DNA of 64,000 bases from Neobacillus sp. WH10 (GTDB lineage Bacteria > Bacillota > Bacilli > Bacillales > Cytobacillaceae). The stretch is taken from NCBI RefSeq assembly GCF_030123405.1, contig NZ_CP126110.1, positions 1,054,001-1,118,000 of the forward strand, in the 5' to 3' direction. The position numbers were made by a program, and so were the translations under genes. Below are positions 17,360 to 25,690 of this stretch, piece after piece (the first letter of the stretch is position 1; every line of letters starts with the position of its first letter). The notes beneath the pieces were generated by a model that was not told the DNA's origin, did not search any database, and saw only the letters and a list, made by a program, of their open reading frames with translations.

Positions 17360-17521
17360 ATGAAAGGGCTTAGAAGTCTAGGCTCTTTACTTATGTTGGG
17401 AAGGTTAATTGATTCCTATTTGAAATTGAGGAACTATCCCTTATGGGTGACAATTACCTCTATTGGCGACCTGTTTTTCTCCTTATTGGGTTGCCAACAA
17501 TCCCTAGTAAAAATTTTGTAG
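17360..17521 (+). CDS. Short hydrophobic ORF, unknown (53 aa)
   Basis: ATG 17360 follows GAGGAGA at good spacing. The product has a Lys/Arg-rich first half (LIDSYLKLRNYP) and a hydrophobic second half (WVTITSIGDLFFSLLGC). Could be a small membrane protein or the start of a truncated gene. No family recognised. Confidence 0.35.
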   Translation: MKGLRSLGSLLMLGRLIDSYLKLRNYPLWVTITSIGDLFFSLLGCQQSLVKIL

Positions 17522-17583
17522 TCCCATTACAATTTTGACAAAAAGATTGAGAAAAGCACATCAAATCTAACCTCTATATATAT

Positions 17584-17838
17584 TCACCGAGCATTTATAT
17601 GATTCTCCCGACTTTTTATGATTAAGCGGATGAATAAATAAAGGGCGAATCCAATTAAATATATTCCTGAAATGAGACAAATATACGAAAGAGGTTTTGT
17701 TTTTAAAGATATTAAAAAAATATCAATCGGATAAATTTCACTACAATAGTGCACATTCTGTGGTGTAAAAATAAACATCGGCTTGCACTCGGCTTGGGAT
17801 TCATAGGTAATTTTACTGGTGATAAAAAAAGAATTCAT
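17584..17838 (-). CDS. Small membrane protein, unknown, possibly 5' disrupted (84 aa)
   Basis: Hydrophobic protein with one clear C-terminal helix (about residues 50-74) and a middle extracellular-type segment with Cys residues. The frame remains open upstream to about 17917, adding a further helix (WWVFWVFSVPIFIITY), but no start codon lies there. The native N-terminus may have been lost or frame-shifted near an ATG at about 17927. Function unknown. Confidence 0.45.
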   Translation of the reverse strand: MNSFFITSKITYESQAECKPMFIFTPQNVHYCSEIYPIDIFLISLKTKPLSYICLISGIYLIGFALYLFIRLIIKSRENHINAR

Positions 17839-17930
17839 ATAGGTGATGATAAAAATAGGTACGCTAAAAACCCAAAAAACCCACCATTTTTTATATTCAG
17901 TCTCCTCTAATTTGTTATATTTCCATTATG

Positions 17931-17944
17931 GTGTAATTTTACAC
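17931..17944. promoter_or_regulatory. Palindrome, possible operator
   Basis: GTGTAA-TT-TTACAC has perfect 6-bp arms. It lies between the leftward membrane-protein gene and the rightward ECF sigma gene. The binding protein is unknown. Confidence 0.35.
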
Positions 17945-18057
17945 TAAATTCCTAATATTTGAAAGAATTTTTTAATAATTCTCTTTCTATTTTTGAAACT
18001 AATCAATAATCATATTGACTGTCTTTTTTTATTGGTAAATTACTGAATTTTAAAAAC

Positions 18058-18085
18058 TGTAACTTTTTTCAATGTATTGCGTCTC
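18058..18085 (+). promoter_or_regulatory. ECF-type promoter, probably autoregulatory
   Basis: TGTAAC (18058-18063) and CGTCTC (18080-18085) are separated by 16 nt, matching the AAC/CGTC pattern of ECF-sigma promoters. It lies 27 nt upstream of an ECF sigma gene start, as expected for autoregulation. Confidence 0.65.
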
Positions 18086-18112
18086 TCTAGTATCTAAACG
18101 GGAGGAACAGAA

Positions 18113-18652
18113 ATGGAGTCGATTAAAGATCAACTATTTTTTCAGTGGTATGAGGAGTATAGTGTGTCCCTTTTAAAATACATATTCGCAATCGTTCATG
18201 AACCTCAAACGGCAGAGGATCTGTTACAGGAAACCTTTCTTAAGGTTTATGAAAAATATGACAGTATTCAAGACGTGGCTAAGGTGAAAAGCTTTTTATT
18301 TAGAGCAGCACATAATACAACGATGGATTTTTTTCGCAAAGAATCGAAAGTTAAAAAGCTGCTGAATGTCCTTAAAAAAGAGAATGTTAAATATCCCTCA
18401 ACAGAAAAAATAGTAGAAATAAAAGAAGAAGGCAGAATGTTATTAACAGCTTTGAAACGACTAAAGCCGTCACAACGTGAGGTATTTGTGTTACGAAAAA
18501 TGAAGGAGTTTTCTATAAAAGAAACTGCGGAAATATTAGAGTGGTCAGAGGCCAAAGTAAAAACCACTCTCCACAGAGCCACCAATAATCTTGAAAAATT
18601 CTTATTGATGGAGGATGAAACAATTGAATGGTCGACAACCGTTAGTTTATAA
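18113..18652 (+). CDS. ECF RNA polymerase sigma factor (179 aa)
   Basis: Sigma-70 family ECF protein. Region 2 includes AEDLLQETFLKVYEKYD and FLFRAAHNTTMDFFR; region 4 includes RLKPSQREVFVLRKMKEFSI and a helix-turn-helix (IKETAEILEWSEAKVKTTLHRA). GGGAGG precedes the ATG. The gene overlaps its probable anti-sigma partner by 38 bp, and an ECF-type promoter lies immediately upstream. Probably a cell-envelope stress regulator. Confidence 0.93.
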   Translation: MESIKDQLFFQWYEEYSVSLLKYIFAIVHEPQTAEDLLQETFLKVYEKYDSIQDVAKVKSFLFRAAHNTTMDFFRKESKVKKLLNVLKKENVKYPSTEKIVEIKEEGRMLLTALKRLKPSQREVFVLRKMKEFSIKETAEILEWSEAKVKTTLHRATNNLEKFLLMEDETIEWSTTVSL

Positions 18653-19436
18653 GGTAAATAAGTTAGAAGAAGAAATCATTTGGGTAAATGAAAGAAAAGA
18701 TATCGTAAAAAAACTATTGAGTGAAAAAATTGACCAAAAATCTAAGGTGAGGTGGCCTATTCTAAGTTGGGAATGGTTTAAAGTCTCAATGTCATTAGTC
18801 GCCGTGTGTTTATTATGCTTTATCCTAATTGGCAACCACGCCAATAAAAAGAATGACTTTCAAGAAATCCATAGTTTAGATTCTGTTAATTACAGCTGGC
18901 ATAACCTTGAAATTAGACCAGTATTGCCACCAGAGAACATAAAGTTAGCTGGTTTTGAGAGTTATCCATGGATGATTAAGTATAAAAAAAACTTTGATTT
19001 AAAGGATTCACAAAAAAGAGCATCATTCAAGATAATGAGACCCTCAATTGATGTAAATATACCATTAGAGATATCAAGAGGAGTAATCGAATATCCCTCT
19101 GGACTTTCAGCCAAAAATTTCAAAGGGCCTATAACGATTTGGGATATATGGCATAAAGGGGATAAATGGGTTTACGTAAGCCAGTCTTTAGATGAAGATA
19201 GTGAACAATTGATAAATAAAAAGGGAAAAAAGGTGATTTGGAACATTCATTCGAATGAAAAGGTAATTCCTTTCAAAGACAAGGACGCATTTTCTATTAC
19301 AAGAGATTTAGAGGAATCAGAAAAAAGAATAAGCATGTATGTAAAAAATAAAAATAAACAAGTCATCCATTTTGAATTAAGAGGAAACATTAGTGAAGGC
19401 GAACTAATGAAACTTGCACAATCGTATTTGAAATAG
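18615..19436 (+). CDS. Membrane-anchored anti-sigma factor-like protein (273 aa)
   Basis: Overlaps the ECF sigma gene. A short cytoplasmic N-terminus (about 55 residues) precedes one membrane helix (about 59-78, VSMSLVAVCLLCFILIG) and an extracellular domain. This is the layout of an ECF anti-sigma factor with an outside sensor domain; no zinc-binding ZAS motif is visible. The ATG at 18615 is close to GGAGG; the TTG at 18624 is an alternative with better spacing. Confidence 0.78.
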   Translation: MKQLNGRQPLVYKVNKLEEEIIWVNERKDIVKKLLSEKIDQKSKVRWPILSWEWFKVSMSLVAVCLLCFILIGNHANKKNDFQEIHSLDSVNYSWHNLEIRPVLPPENIKLAGFESYPWMIKYKKNFDLKDSQKRASFKIMRPSIDVNIPLEISRGVIEYPSGLSAKNFKGPITIWDIWHKGDKWVYVSQSLDEDSEQLINKKGKKVIWNIHSNEKVIPFKDKDAFSITRDLEESEKRISMYVKNKNKQVIHFELRGNISEGELMKLAQSYLK

Positions 19437-19511
19437 ACCAATTTATTCATTTTCAATAGACCACATTCGTCAGATAGTTAATCATTAATTTTGCATAAAA
19501 TAAATTATCCA

Positions 19512-19543
19512 AAAATCACTCCGATTTTATTAGGAGTGATTTT
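19512..19543. terminator. Hairpin terminator 1 between convergent genes
   Basis: AAAATCACTCC and GGAGTGATTTT form an 11-bp stem, followed by TTTT. It serves the anti-sigma gene. Confidence 0.75.
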
Positions 19544-19581
19544 ACGATAGCTAGATCTATTTTCTAGACCAGCTATCGTAA
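19542..19581. terminator. Hairpin terminator 2 between convergent genes
   Basis: TTACGATAGCT and AGCTATCGTAA are perfect 11-bp arms that abut the preceding hairpin; likely serves the leftward PBP gene. Confidence 0.65.
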
Positions 19582-19614
19582 CTTTTATACTCCCATACAG
19601 AATAATTTCAAATT

Positions 19615-21786
19615 CTATTCATTTGCATCATTATTGGTTTCAACATTTTGAGTAGTACTAGATGTATCTAATCCTTGGTTTAAGCGAGCGTTTTTTAAAT
19701 CAAAATATGCTTTAAAAATTTCATCAGCTATTTCTAAATTTGTATGTGTTTTATCAGTGGTTGACCATGGGACAACAACTGAAAGAGCAATTTCAGGATT
19801 GTCATATGGAGCATAACCGACAAAGGTTACATTCCATAACATTGGGTGGCCTGGTAAAGGCCCATCATATAATGCTTCTGCTGTTCCTGTCTTCCCAGCA
19901 ATCTTATATTGTTTATTTTTGATTGTGCCAAATCCTGTGCCTTGGGGATCATTGACGACCAATTTTAACCCCTCTTGAACATGTTTAATCCAAGATTCTT
20001 TCATATCCACTTTATTTAATATAGTTGGATTAATTTCTTGAATAATAGGACCTAGTTCATCCGAATTATTATTTGGCTTCCGAATTTCTTTTGCTAAATG
20101 CGGTTGAATCCGAAAACCACCATTTGCAATGGTTGAAATATACTGAACAAGTTGTAATGGCGTATATGTGTCATATTGTCCTATCGCAAAGTCTAAAACA
20201 TTACCGGCAAGAGGCGGGATTTGTCCAGCACCGTATCCCGTTTGTTCACCAGGGAGATCGATTCCCGTTCTAACCCCTAATCCAAATTGAGCAAAGTTTT
20301 TTCGGAATTTGTTTATAGCTGCAACTTTGTCGATGCTTAACGGCCCATTTGGGATATACGTTTGTTGCCCGCCAATTTTCATAGCTGTTAAGAACATATA
20401 TACGTTGGATGATCTTTTTAAAGCATATAAATCATCAATAAAACCAAATCCTACCGAATTCCATGATTTTTTAACATCTGTACCCTTAAACTTCAAAGGT
20501 TGGTCATATAAGCTTTGCCCTGGAACGATTGCTCCTGTTTGATACCCGGTTAATACGGTTGCTCCCTTTACAACAGAACCCATTGAATAGGAAGTGGTCA
20601 TGTTTCCTAATGCAAAATCTCTCACTTCGGTTTTTTTCGTTTCATTATCTACTACATATTGCTTACCGGCCATAGCAAGCATTTCCCCTGTTTTTGGATT
20701 CATAACGGAGACTAAGGCTCTATCCATATAGGGCTGACCAACTTTAGCCTGACTTAGTTTATCTTGAATTATCGCATCAACCTTTTGTTGAAGTTCAATA
20801 TCAATTGATAAAATTAAATCATTCCCACTTTTTCCTTCTTTAAAGACTTGAGATTCCAAAACATTTCCTGATTTATCCGTAACATTCCTTACCGTTTCTT
20901 TTTGACCTTGCAAGACTTCCTCATACTGCTGTTCAATATAGCTCTTTCCAACACGATCATTTCTGCTATATCCCTGAGCTAGTAAGTAATCGAGACTATC
21001 TTTAGGCAATCCTTCTTTTGAACTTGTTACTTTCCCTAAAACGGAGCTTAATGGTCCATTCCCTTCCGCATCTTTTAATACAAAATCCCTGTCCCAATCC
21101 GTTGTTGTATCCACCCCTGGTAAGGAATCAAGGTGTTCACTTACAACCGCATACTCTTCATCGGTCACATCTTTATTTTTTATGATATGGGGTGTTAACG
21201 CTTGCCCGCTAGACATCTCGCGAAAAATTGCCAATACTTCTAGCTTTTGTTTCGAAAAAGAATTTAGTTCTTCTTCCGTAATTCTTTCCCTTGTTAAATC
21301 ATAAATTGCCTTATCATATTCCTTTTTATCTAACTCTTTTTTCTGTAGCCTAGCTTTATCTTTTTTCGTTATTTTGGCATTAGCTAAATTGGGATGTTGC
21401 ATGATCCAGAAGTCTTGACGATCTCGCTTTGTAATTGATTTGAAATCTTCCTCTGAGTCTTTATTAATGAGATTAGCTAATTCCGTTGCAACGTCTAACA
21501 TTTCATCTTGTGTAACAGAACTGGGGCGAGTATAAGTAATGGCTTTTAAAGGTTTATTTCCAACAACCAGTTTTCCGTTCGTATCATATATTTTTCCCCG
21601 CGGCACAGATGAATTAATTGGAACAATCTCTTTTTGGTCTATCTCCCGCTGAAAATTTTCTCCAAGTACAATCTGTAACATTCCTAGTCGAAGAATGAGA
21701 GTTGAAAATAATATAAAGACAACAAAGAATATGATGTTTATTCTAAATGAGACATTCCCTTTTTTCTTTTTTTTCATTTTATTCAA
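19615..21786 (-). CDS. Class B penicillin-binding protein, PbpA/PbpH-like transpeptidase (723 aa)
   Basis: Peptidoglycan D,D-transpeptidase of the PBP2 type, probably for rod elongation. One N-terminal membrane helix is followed by the dimerisation domain (SVPRGKIYDTNG) and the transpeptidase domain with SVVK (nucleophile Ser motif within GSVVKGAT), SSN and KTGTAE, all intact. The length matches Bacillus PbpA/PbpH. A TTG at 21786 follows GGAGAGG at 10 nt; ATG 21777 is the alternative. Inhibited by beta-lactams in the family. Confidence 0.92.
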   Translation of the reverse strand: MNKMKKKKKGNVSFRINIIFFVVFILFSTLILRLGMLQIVLGENFQREIDQKEIVPINSSVPRGKIYDTNGKLVVGNKPLKAITYTRPSSVTQDEMLDVATELANLINKDSEEDFKSITKRDRQDFWIMQHPNLANAKITKKDKARLQKKELDKKEYDKAIYDLTRERITEEELNSFSKQKLEVLAIFREMSSGQALTPHIIKNKDVTDEEYAVVSEHLDSLPGVDTTTDWDRDFVLKDAEGNGPLSSVLGKVTSSKEGLPKDSLDYLLAQGYSRNDRVGKSYIEQQYEEVLQGQKETVRNVTDKSGNVLESQVFKEGKSGNDLILSIDIELQQKVDAIIQDKLSQAKVGQPYMDRALVSVMNPKTGEMLAMAGKQYVVDNETKKTEVRDFALGNMTTSYSMGSVVKGATVLTGYQTGAIVPGQSLYDQPLKFKGTDVKKSWNSVGFGFIDDLYALKRSSNVYMFLTAMKIGGQQTYIPNGPLSIDKVAAINKFRKNFAQFGLGVRTGIDLPGEQTGYGAGQIPPLAGNVLDFAIGQYDTYTPLQLVQYISTIANGGFRIQPHLAKEIRKPNNNSDELGPIIQEINPTILNKVDMKESWIKHVQEGLKLVVNDPQGTGFGTIKNKQYKIAGKTGTAEALYDGPLPGHPMLWNVTFVGYAPYDNPEIALSVVVPWSTTDKTHTNLEIADEIFKAYFDLKNARLNQGLDTSSTTQNVETNNDANE

Positions 21787-22145
21787 TCTAGACAATCCTC
21801 TCCATTTGGTAAAACTTTCATCTATTAATCTACTATAATAAAAATACAATATTTTGGAAAGTTGATTTTATGAAAAATTATTTGGATTATGTTAGAGGGC
21901 ATCTTTTTCCAAAGTGCCTAAATATATTGACTGTATTTTGCTTGTAAAAGTTTCATAAAAACTAGTGCAATTAATTGTTTTATCAATTAATTAAATTGTT
22001 ATATCATCAAAATACAGAATTATTTAAAAAATAGTGAAGTGAGGGCATTTCTATATGTCTAACCGTGAGAGCCATTCTTACGTATCAGTCCTAGTTTGAG
22101 AGGGGATTTTTGAAATATAATTTAGTTTTAATGGAGGAGAATATA
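21787..22145. other. Divergent promoter region with a possible 14-codon leader
   Basis: Besides promoters for the PBP and GNAT genes, an ATG at 22055 with a GAGGG site opens a 14-codon frame ending at 22099 (SNRESHSYVSVLV). It is too short to support as a gene. No structured RNA was recognised. Confidence 0.4.
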
Positions 22146-22937
22146 TTGAACATACTACTACAAAAGGTCTTGGAGCTTGATCTAGCTTACCTTGATACCT
22201 TTACAAACCGACAAAACACAACTTGGGGTTCCCTTTTTTATAATGAAGAACAGCCGTCCTATTTTGATGCTAATCATGCGCATATTCATGAGGTTCCCGA
22301 AAATCCCAGGGATGTGATAGAAGAAGTGATTCAGTTTTATCAGGAAAGAAATATAATACCGCGCTTTTATCTTTATAATCTTGAAAAACTAGCTCCTTTC
22401 ATTAAAGAATTAGATTCTTACAAATTTGGCTTTGAGGAACTAGTCAGCCCAATTCAAATCTGGAACAAAGAAATCAATGGGCATAAAAGAAATGATCGCG
22501 TTACGATTGAAAGAGTGACGGAAGATAATTTTTATGACGCATTAGAAATTGAATGCAATATTAAGGAGTTTGGCGGAAGGGAAGTGAGGGAAAAGGCTTT
22601 TCCTGAGGAGTTTAAACACCCTGCTTTCACTCATTATCTTCTTCGATATGATGGGGAAGCATGTGCAACAGCTTGTATATTTGAACATGGTGATCAAGCG
22701 CGTATGGAGAGCGTCGCAACGAAGGAGGAGTTTAGAGGAAAGGGTCTAATTGGCGAGCTGATCTACTTTTTGCAGGCAGAAGTGAAGAAAAGGGGAATGG
22801 AGAATTTATGGGTTTTTCCGATAAATGAGAAAATCGAAAAGGTTTATGCGAAATATGGATTTACAACAGCAGGTAAATTTATTACCGGTCATGCCTTTTT
22901 AGGTGGGAGAAGTATTAAAGAAATTCAGGAAGGCTGA
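22146..22937 (+). CDS. GNAT N-acetyltransferase, two-domain (263 aa)
   Basis: The N-terminal half is a degenerate GNAT-like domain (about 1-110). The C-terminal half is the catalytic GNAT domain with RMESVATKEEFRGKGLIGEL (acetyl-CoA site) and KVYAKYGFTTAGKF. TTG 22146 lies 8 nt after GGAGGA and is preferred to TTG 22110. Related to Bacillus double-GNAT proteins of unknown target. Confidence 0.8.
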   Translation: MNILLQKVLELDLAYLDTFTNRQNTTWGSLFYNEEQPSYFDANHAHIHEVPENPRDVIEEVIQFYQERNIIPRFYLYNLEKLAPFIKELDSYKFGFEELVSPIQIWNKEINGHKRNDRVTIERVTEDNFYDALEIECNIKEFGGREVREKAFPEEFKHPAFTHYLLRYDGEACATACIFEHGDQARMESVATKEEFRGKGLIGELIYFLQAEVKKRGMENLWVFPINEKIEKVYAKYGFTTAGKFITGHAFLGGRSIKEIQEG

Positions 22938-23052
22938 TTGTTTAAAGAATAGTTTAAATATCAAAAAGAACTAAAGCTCAAAATTAATGTAATTACTCAG
23001 ATTCATACTTACTGGTGAAATCCCCGAGACCTCGCTCTTGATACCAAAAAAC

Positions 23053-23083
23053 AAAGGACTGTCCTTTAATAAGGCAGTCCTAT
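23053..23083 (-). terminator. Terminator of the anti-sigma gene
   Basis: AGGACTG and CAGTCCT pair over a 13-nt loop. On the minus strand a T-rich tract follows, downstream of the DUF4179 gene. Confidence 0.7.
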
Positions 23084-23095
23084 CGATTTATTATA

Positions 23096-24238
23096 TTATT
23101 TCTGTATCTTAATAATAATGTCCTCTAATACAAACTCTTCCTTCCCTTTACCTGGCTTTTCTGGTAATGAGATTTCCTTTTTTCCATCATTCGTTATTTC
23201 TACTGAAGCAAAATTATCAGAATTGTAATCCCTCAAGGTGATATGGGGAGTGATTATGAGCTTCGTTGCATTCGGGTCTAATTTTTCGAATGTTTTACTT
23301 CCACTCACATGATAAGAGCTATCCTTTCTCATTCCCCCATTATCTTCTCCTGAGTATATGTTCCCTAAGTCGTCTTTTATTTCTAATTCAACATCGACAC
23401 CATCCCATTTGTTTTTAACCATTTCTGTAACCTCTTGGTCATAATAAACGGTAAAAGACATCGGGTTGAAAGAAATTTTTCCGATACTTACTTTTACACC
23501 ATTTTTTTCAGCGATGCCATCAGTTAATTGGATTTTGCTATCTGTAGCATTTAGACTAAAAGCAAATTTCCAATCCCCTTTTATCACGGTCTGATTATCT
23601 GGGTTCTGAATGTGATCAATATCCCAGTTAATATGAGCAACATCTAATTTCTTATCTTCTATATTACTAACAGTGAGTATGCCCACATATTTATTTGTAT
23701 CAATTTTAGAAGTTTTACCTGTTCCGCCATAAGCTTTCATACCTGTTATTCTTGGCATAGTAATATCTGCATTACCTAAATCCTGTTCACTTTCAATGGT
23801 ATAAGTTAAAGTTAATGTCTTCCCATCAAAAACGGCATCATTAATCGTGATTTTAACTCCATTACTTTCCTTCGTGATATTTAATTCGCTGGAGAATTTT
23901 TTATAATCATAATAAAGTCCCGTTTCTTTATTTTGACTATTTTCTTTTTTGTTATTGTAAAATCCCGGCTTTCCATTATCGAAAAATCGAAAAATATCTT
24001 CAATTACGGGGATGTTTCCAGCATAGGCAGGGTAGGCTACAAAGGTTGTTACTGATAAACCTACTATAATGGACGCAGCGGTAACGCTCTTTTTCCAGCT
24101 GTTCCTTTTTTTCTTCTTATTTATTTCTTTTTTTAACGACCTTTTTATGTGTGCCTTTTCTAGTTCATTTACTTCCATTTCCTCAAATTCATTCTCGTCT
24201 ATGTTAAGATCATTTAATAATTCATAGATATCTTTCAT
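23096..24238 (-). CDS. DUF4179 anti-sigma-type membrane protein (380 aa)
   Basis: The cytoplasmic N-terminus is acidic then strongly basic (about 1-47), followed by one membrane helix (about 50-70), an extracellular DUF4179 domain starting IPVIEDIFRFFDNG, and immunoglobulin-like beta domains to the C-terminus. This family usually acts as an anti-sigma factor encoded with its ECF sigma. The start overlaps the sigma gene by 4 bp (ATGA). Confidence 0.85.
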   Translation of the reverse strand: MKDIYELLNDLNIDENEFEEMEVNELEKAHIKRSLKKEINKKKKRNSWKKSVTAASIIVGLSVTTFVAYPAYAGNIPVIEDIFRFFDNGKPGFYNNKKENSQNKETGLYYDYKKFSSELNITKESNGVKITINDAVFDGKTLTLTYTIESEQDLGNADITMPRITGMKAYGGTGKTSKIDTNKYVGILTVSNIEDKKLDVAHINWDIDHIQNPDNQTVIKGDWKFAFSLNATDSKIQLTDGIAEKNGVKVSIGKISFNPMSFTVYYDQEVTEMVKNKWDGVDVELEIKDDLGNIYSGEDNGGMRKDSSYHVSGSKTFEKLDPNATKLIITPHITLRDYNSDNFASVEITNDGKKEISLPEKPGKGKEEFVLEDIIIKIQK

Positions 24239-24801
24239 ATGCCATTTTCCCCCAACTTAAGGTTAGATGCTTTTTTATTTAGTTTCTTTTTTCCTCTATA
24301 AATTCGATTGTCAATCGAAGCTTTCGTTAAGCCCAGTTTTATTGATATTTCCTCCGTCTTTATTCCAAGAAAGAACTTCATGATAAAAATATCTCGCTCC
24401 ATAGGCTCTAATTGATTGATTAACTTGATTAATTCCATCCGATCTTCTAGGATTATTAGTTCATCTTCAATTGATTTTTCTGTATTCAAATCCAAAGTGT
24501 TGGAAGTGAATTCTATTTGTTTATTTACTTTTCTGTAATAATCAATGGCTTTAAACTTCGCAATGGCACAAATCCATTTCTTGAAATCATTTGAATCCCC
24601 TTGAAACTTTTTTGAATGATCCCAGATTGAAAGAAATATATCATTAATACATTCCTCTATAACACCTTTGTTATTAAGGGGAATGAGAACTTTACAAGTG
24701 ATCCCCTTGATTAATGGCAAATATTTATCAACAATAAATTCTAATGCGTCTTCTTTTTGTTGCTGCAGTCGCTGTATATAATTTGTATCATTGGCCTTCA
24801 T
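24235..24801 (-). CDS. ECF RNA polymerase sigma factor (188 aa)
   Basis: Second ECF sigma in the window. Region 2 contains CINDIFLSIWDHSKKFQG and WICAIAKFKAIDYYRK; region 4 contains QLEPMERDIFIMKFFLGIKT and an HTH (EEISIKLGLTKASIDNRIYRG). It is coupled to the DUF4179 anti-sigma by overlap. The target genes are unknown. The family members act in envelope stress or signalling. Confidence 0.9.
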   Translation of the reverse strand: MKANDTNYIQRLQQQKEDALEFIVDKYLPLIKGITCKVLIPLNNKGVIEECINDIFLSIWDHSKKFQGDSNDFKKWICAIAKFKAIDYYRKVNKQIEFTSNTLDLNTEKSIEDELIILEDRMELIKLINQLEPMERDIFIMKFFLGIKTEEISIKLGLTKASIDNRIYRGKKKLNKKASNLKLGENGI

Positions 24802-24823
24802 GAAACGATTCCCCTTATTTTTT

Positions 24824-24841
24824 TGTAAAAGCGCTCTTACA
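24824..24841. promoter_or_regulatory. Palindromic site upstream of ECF sigma
   Basis: TGTAAAAGC-GCTCTTACA has one mismatch between arms and lies 23 nt upstream of the sigma gene start. It resembles LacI/CcpA-type symmetry with a CG centre but does not fit the cre spacing; the binding factor is unknown. Confidence 0.35.
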
Positions 24842-25071
24842 CTTTATATAACGAAGAAAAAAAGATTTTTTCTCACAATTATACTAAAATTGAGTAATTA
24901 AAATAGTAACGGGGGTAGTGTCAAAAGTTTATGAGGATACAAAGTTCTTGAAAGGTGAAAGCAGATATGAATTTAGCTTATATGTAGGAGCTATAGGAGA
25001 GGTGATAGTTTGCAAGAACTAAATATTATACACTTTCATCTATCTTGAAAAGAGTTTCAGAATAAAAAAAT
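24842..25071. other. Gene-free spacer
   Basis: Promoter region of the leftward sigma operon. No additional gene, RNA or repeat was recognised up to the terminator. Confidence 0.5.
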
Positions 25072-25113
25072 AAATCCCGGCATTGTCTGTTATTTTAGAT
25101 ATTGCCGGGATTT
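25072..25113 (-). terminator. Hairpin terminator of the GNAT gene
   Basis: AAATCCCGGCA and TGCCGGGATTT are perfect arms around a loop of about 20 nt. Flanking A and T runs allow function in either direction. Confidence 0.75.
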
Positions 25114-25160
25114 TTATGGAGAAATCGGACGTTCCTCTATATGAAATAGTTTAGTAAAAT

Positions 25161-25589
25161 TTACTTCGTTCGAGGAATGATATAACCATTTTCTACTTTA
25201 TCGAATCCAATTCGCGGATAGTAATCAATCGCAGCAGGGGCGGACAGCAGTAATAATGCTACTTCGTCGCCAATCTGTTCTTGGATTAGTCGAACTAATT
25301 CTTTTCCAATACCTCGTTTTTGATAGTCTTTGTTCACCGCTAAATCAGATAAATAGCAGCAATAGCAGAAATCTGTGACCGCTCTTGCTACTCCAACTAT
25401 TTTTTCTTCATCCCATGCGGTAATGAGTAAATCCGCGTGATCAATCATTCGTTGCAAGCGAGGGAGGTCATCAACCGGTCTTCTTATCCCAGAGGTTTTA
25501 AATACATCTGATAATTCCTCCGCTGTAACAGCTGCCCCAATCTTAAAGTAGATTCCTTTACCATCTGAAAAATTCATCGTAAACATCAT
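25161..25589 (-). CDS. GNAT N-acetyltransferase (142 aa)
   Basis: Small GNAT protein, with DLLITAWDEEKIVGVARAVT, the cysteine-rich FCYCCYLSDLAV and acetyl-CoA loop DYQKRGIGKELV. It is transcribed divergently from the MocR-type regulator and may be its target. Several in-frame ATGs occur at the start (25589, 25586, 25577); GGAAGGG lies nearest the first. Confidence 0.83.
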   Translation of the reverse strand: MMFTMNFSDGKGIYFKIGAAVTAEELSDVFKTSGIRRPVDDLPRLQRMIDHADLLITAWDEEKIVGVARAVTDFCYCCYLSDLAVNKDYQKRGIGKELVRLIQEQIGDEVALLLLSAPAAIDYYPRIGFDKVENGYIIPRTK

Positions 25590-25623
25590 CCCTTCCTTCT
25601 TTATATGTTTGATTATAAGAATT

Positions 25624-25654
25624 ATCTGATATGCCCAAAAGGATCAGATATAAT
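25624..25654. promoter_or_regulatory. Inverted-repeat operator and -10 in the divergon
   Basis: ATCTGAT (25624-25630) and ATCAGAT (25643-25649) are perfect inverted arms 12 nt apart, overlapping a TATAAT-like -10. Probably the binding site of the adjacent MocR-type regulator. Confidence 0.5.
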
Positions 25655-25690
25655 ATAATTAACCATGCCAGTTTGATGGGAGGGAAAAGA

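Noticed and set aside
22055..22099. 14-codon leader peptide upstream of the GNAT gene
   Set aside because: No attenuator hairpins or amino-acid bias; too short to support as a gene.
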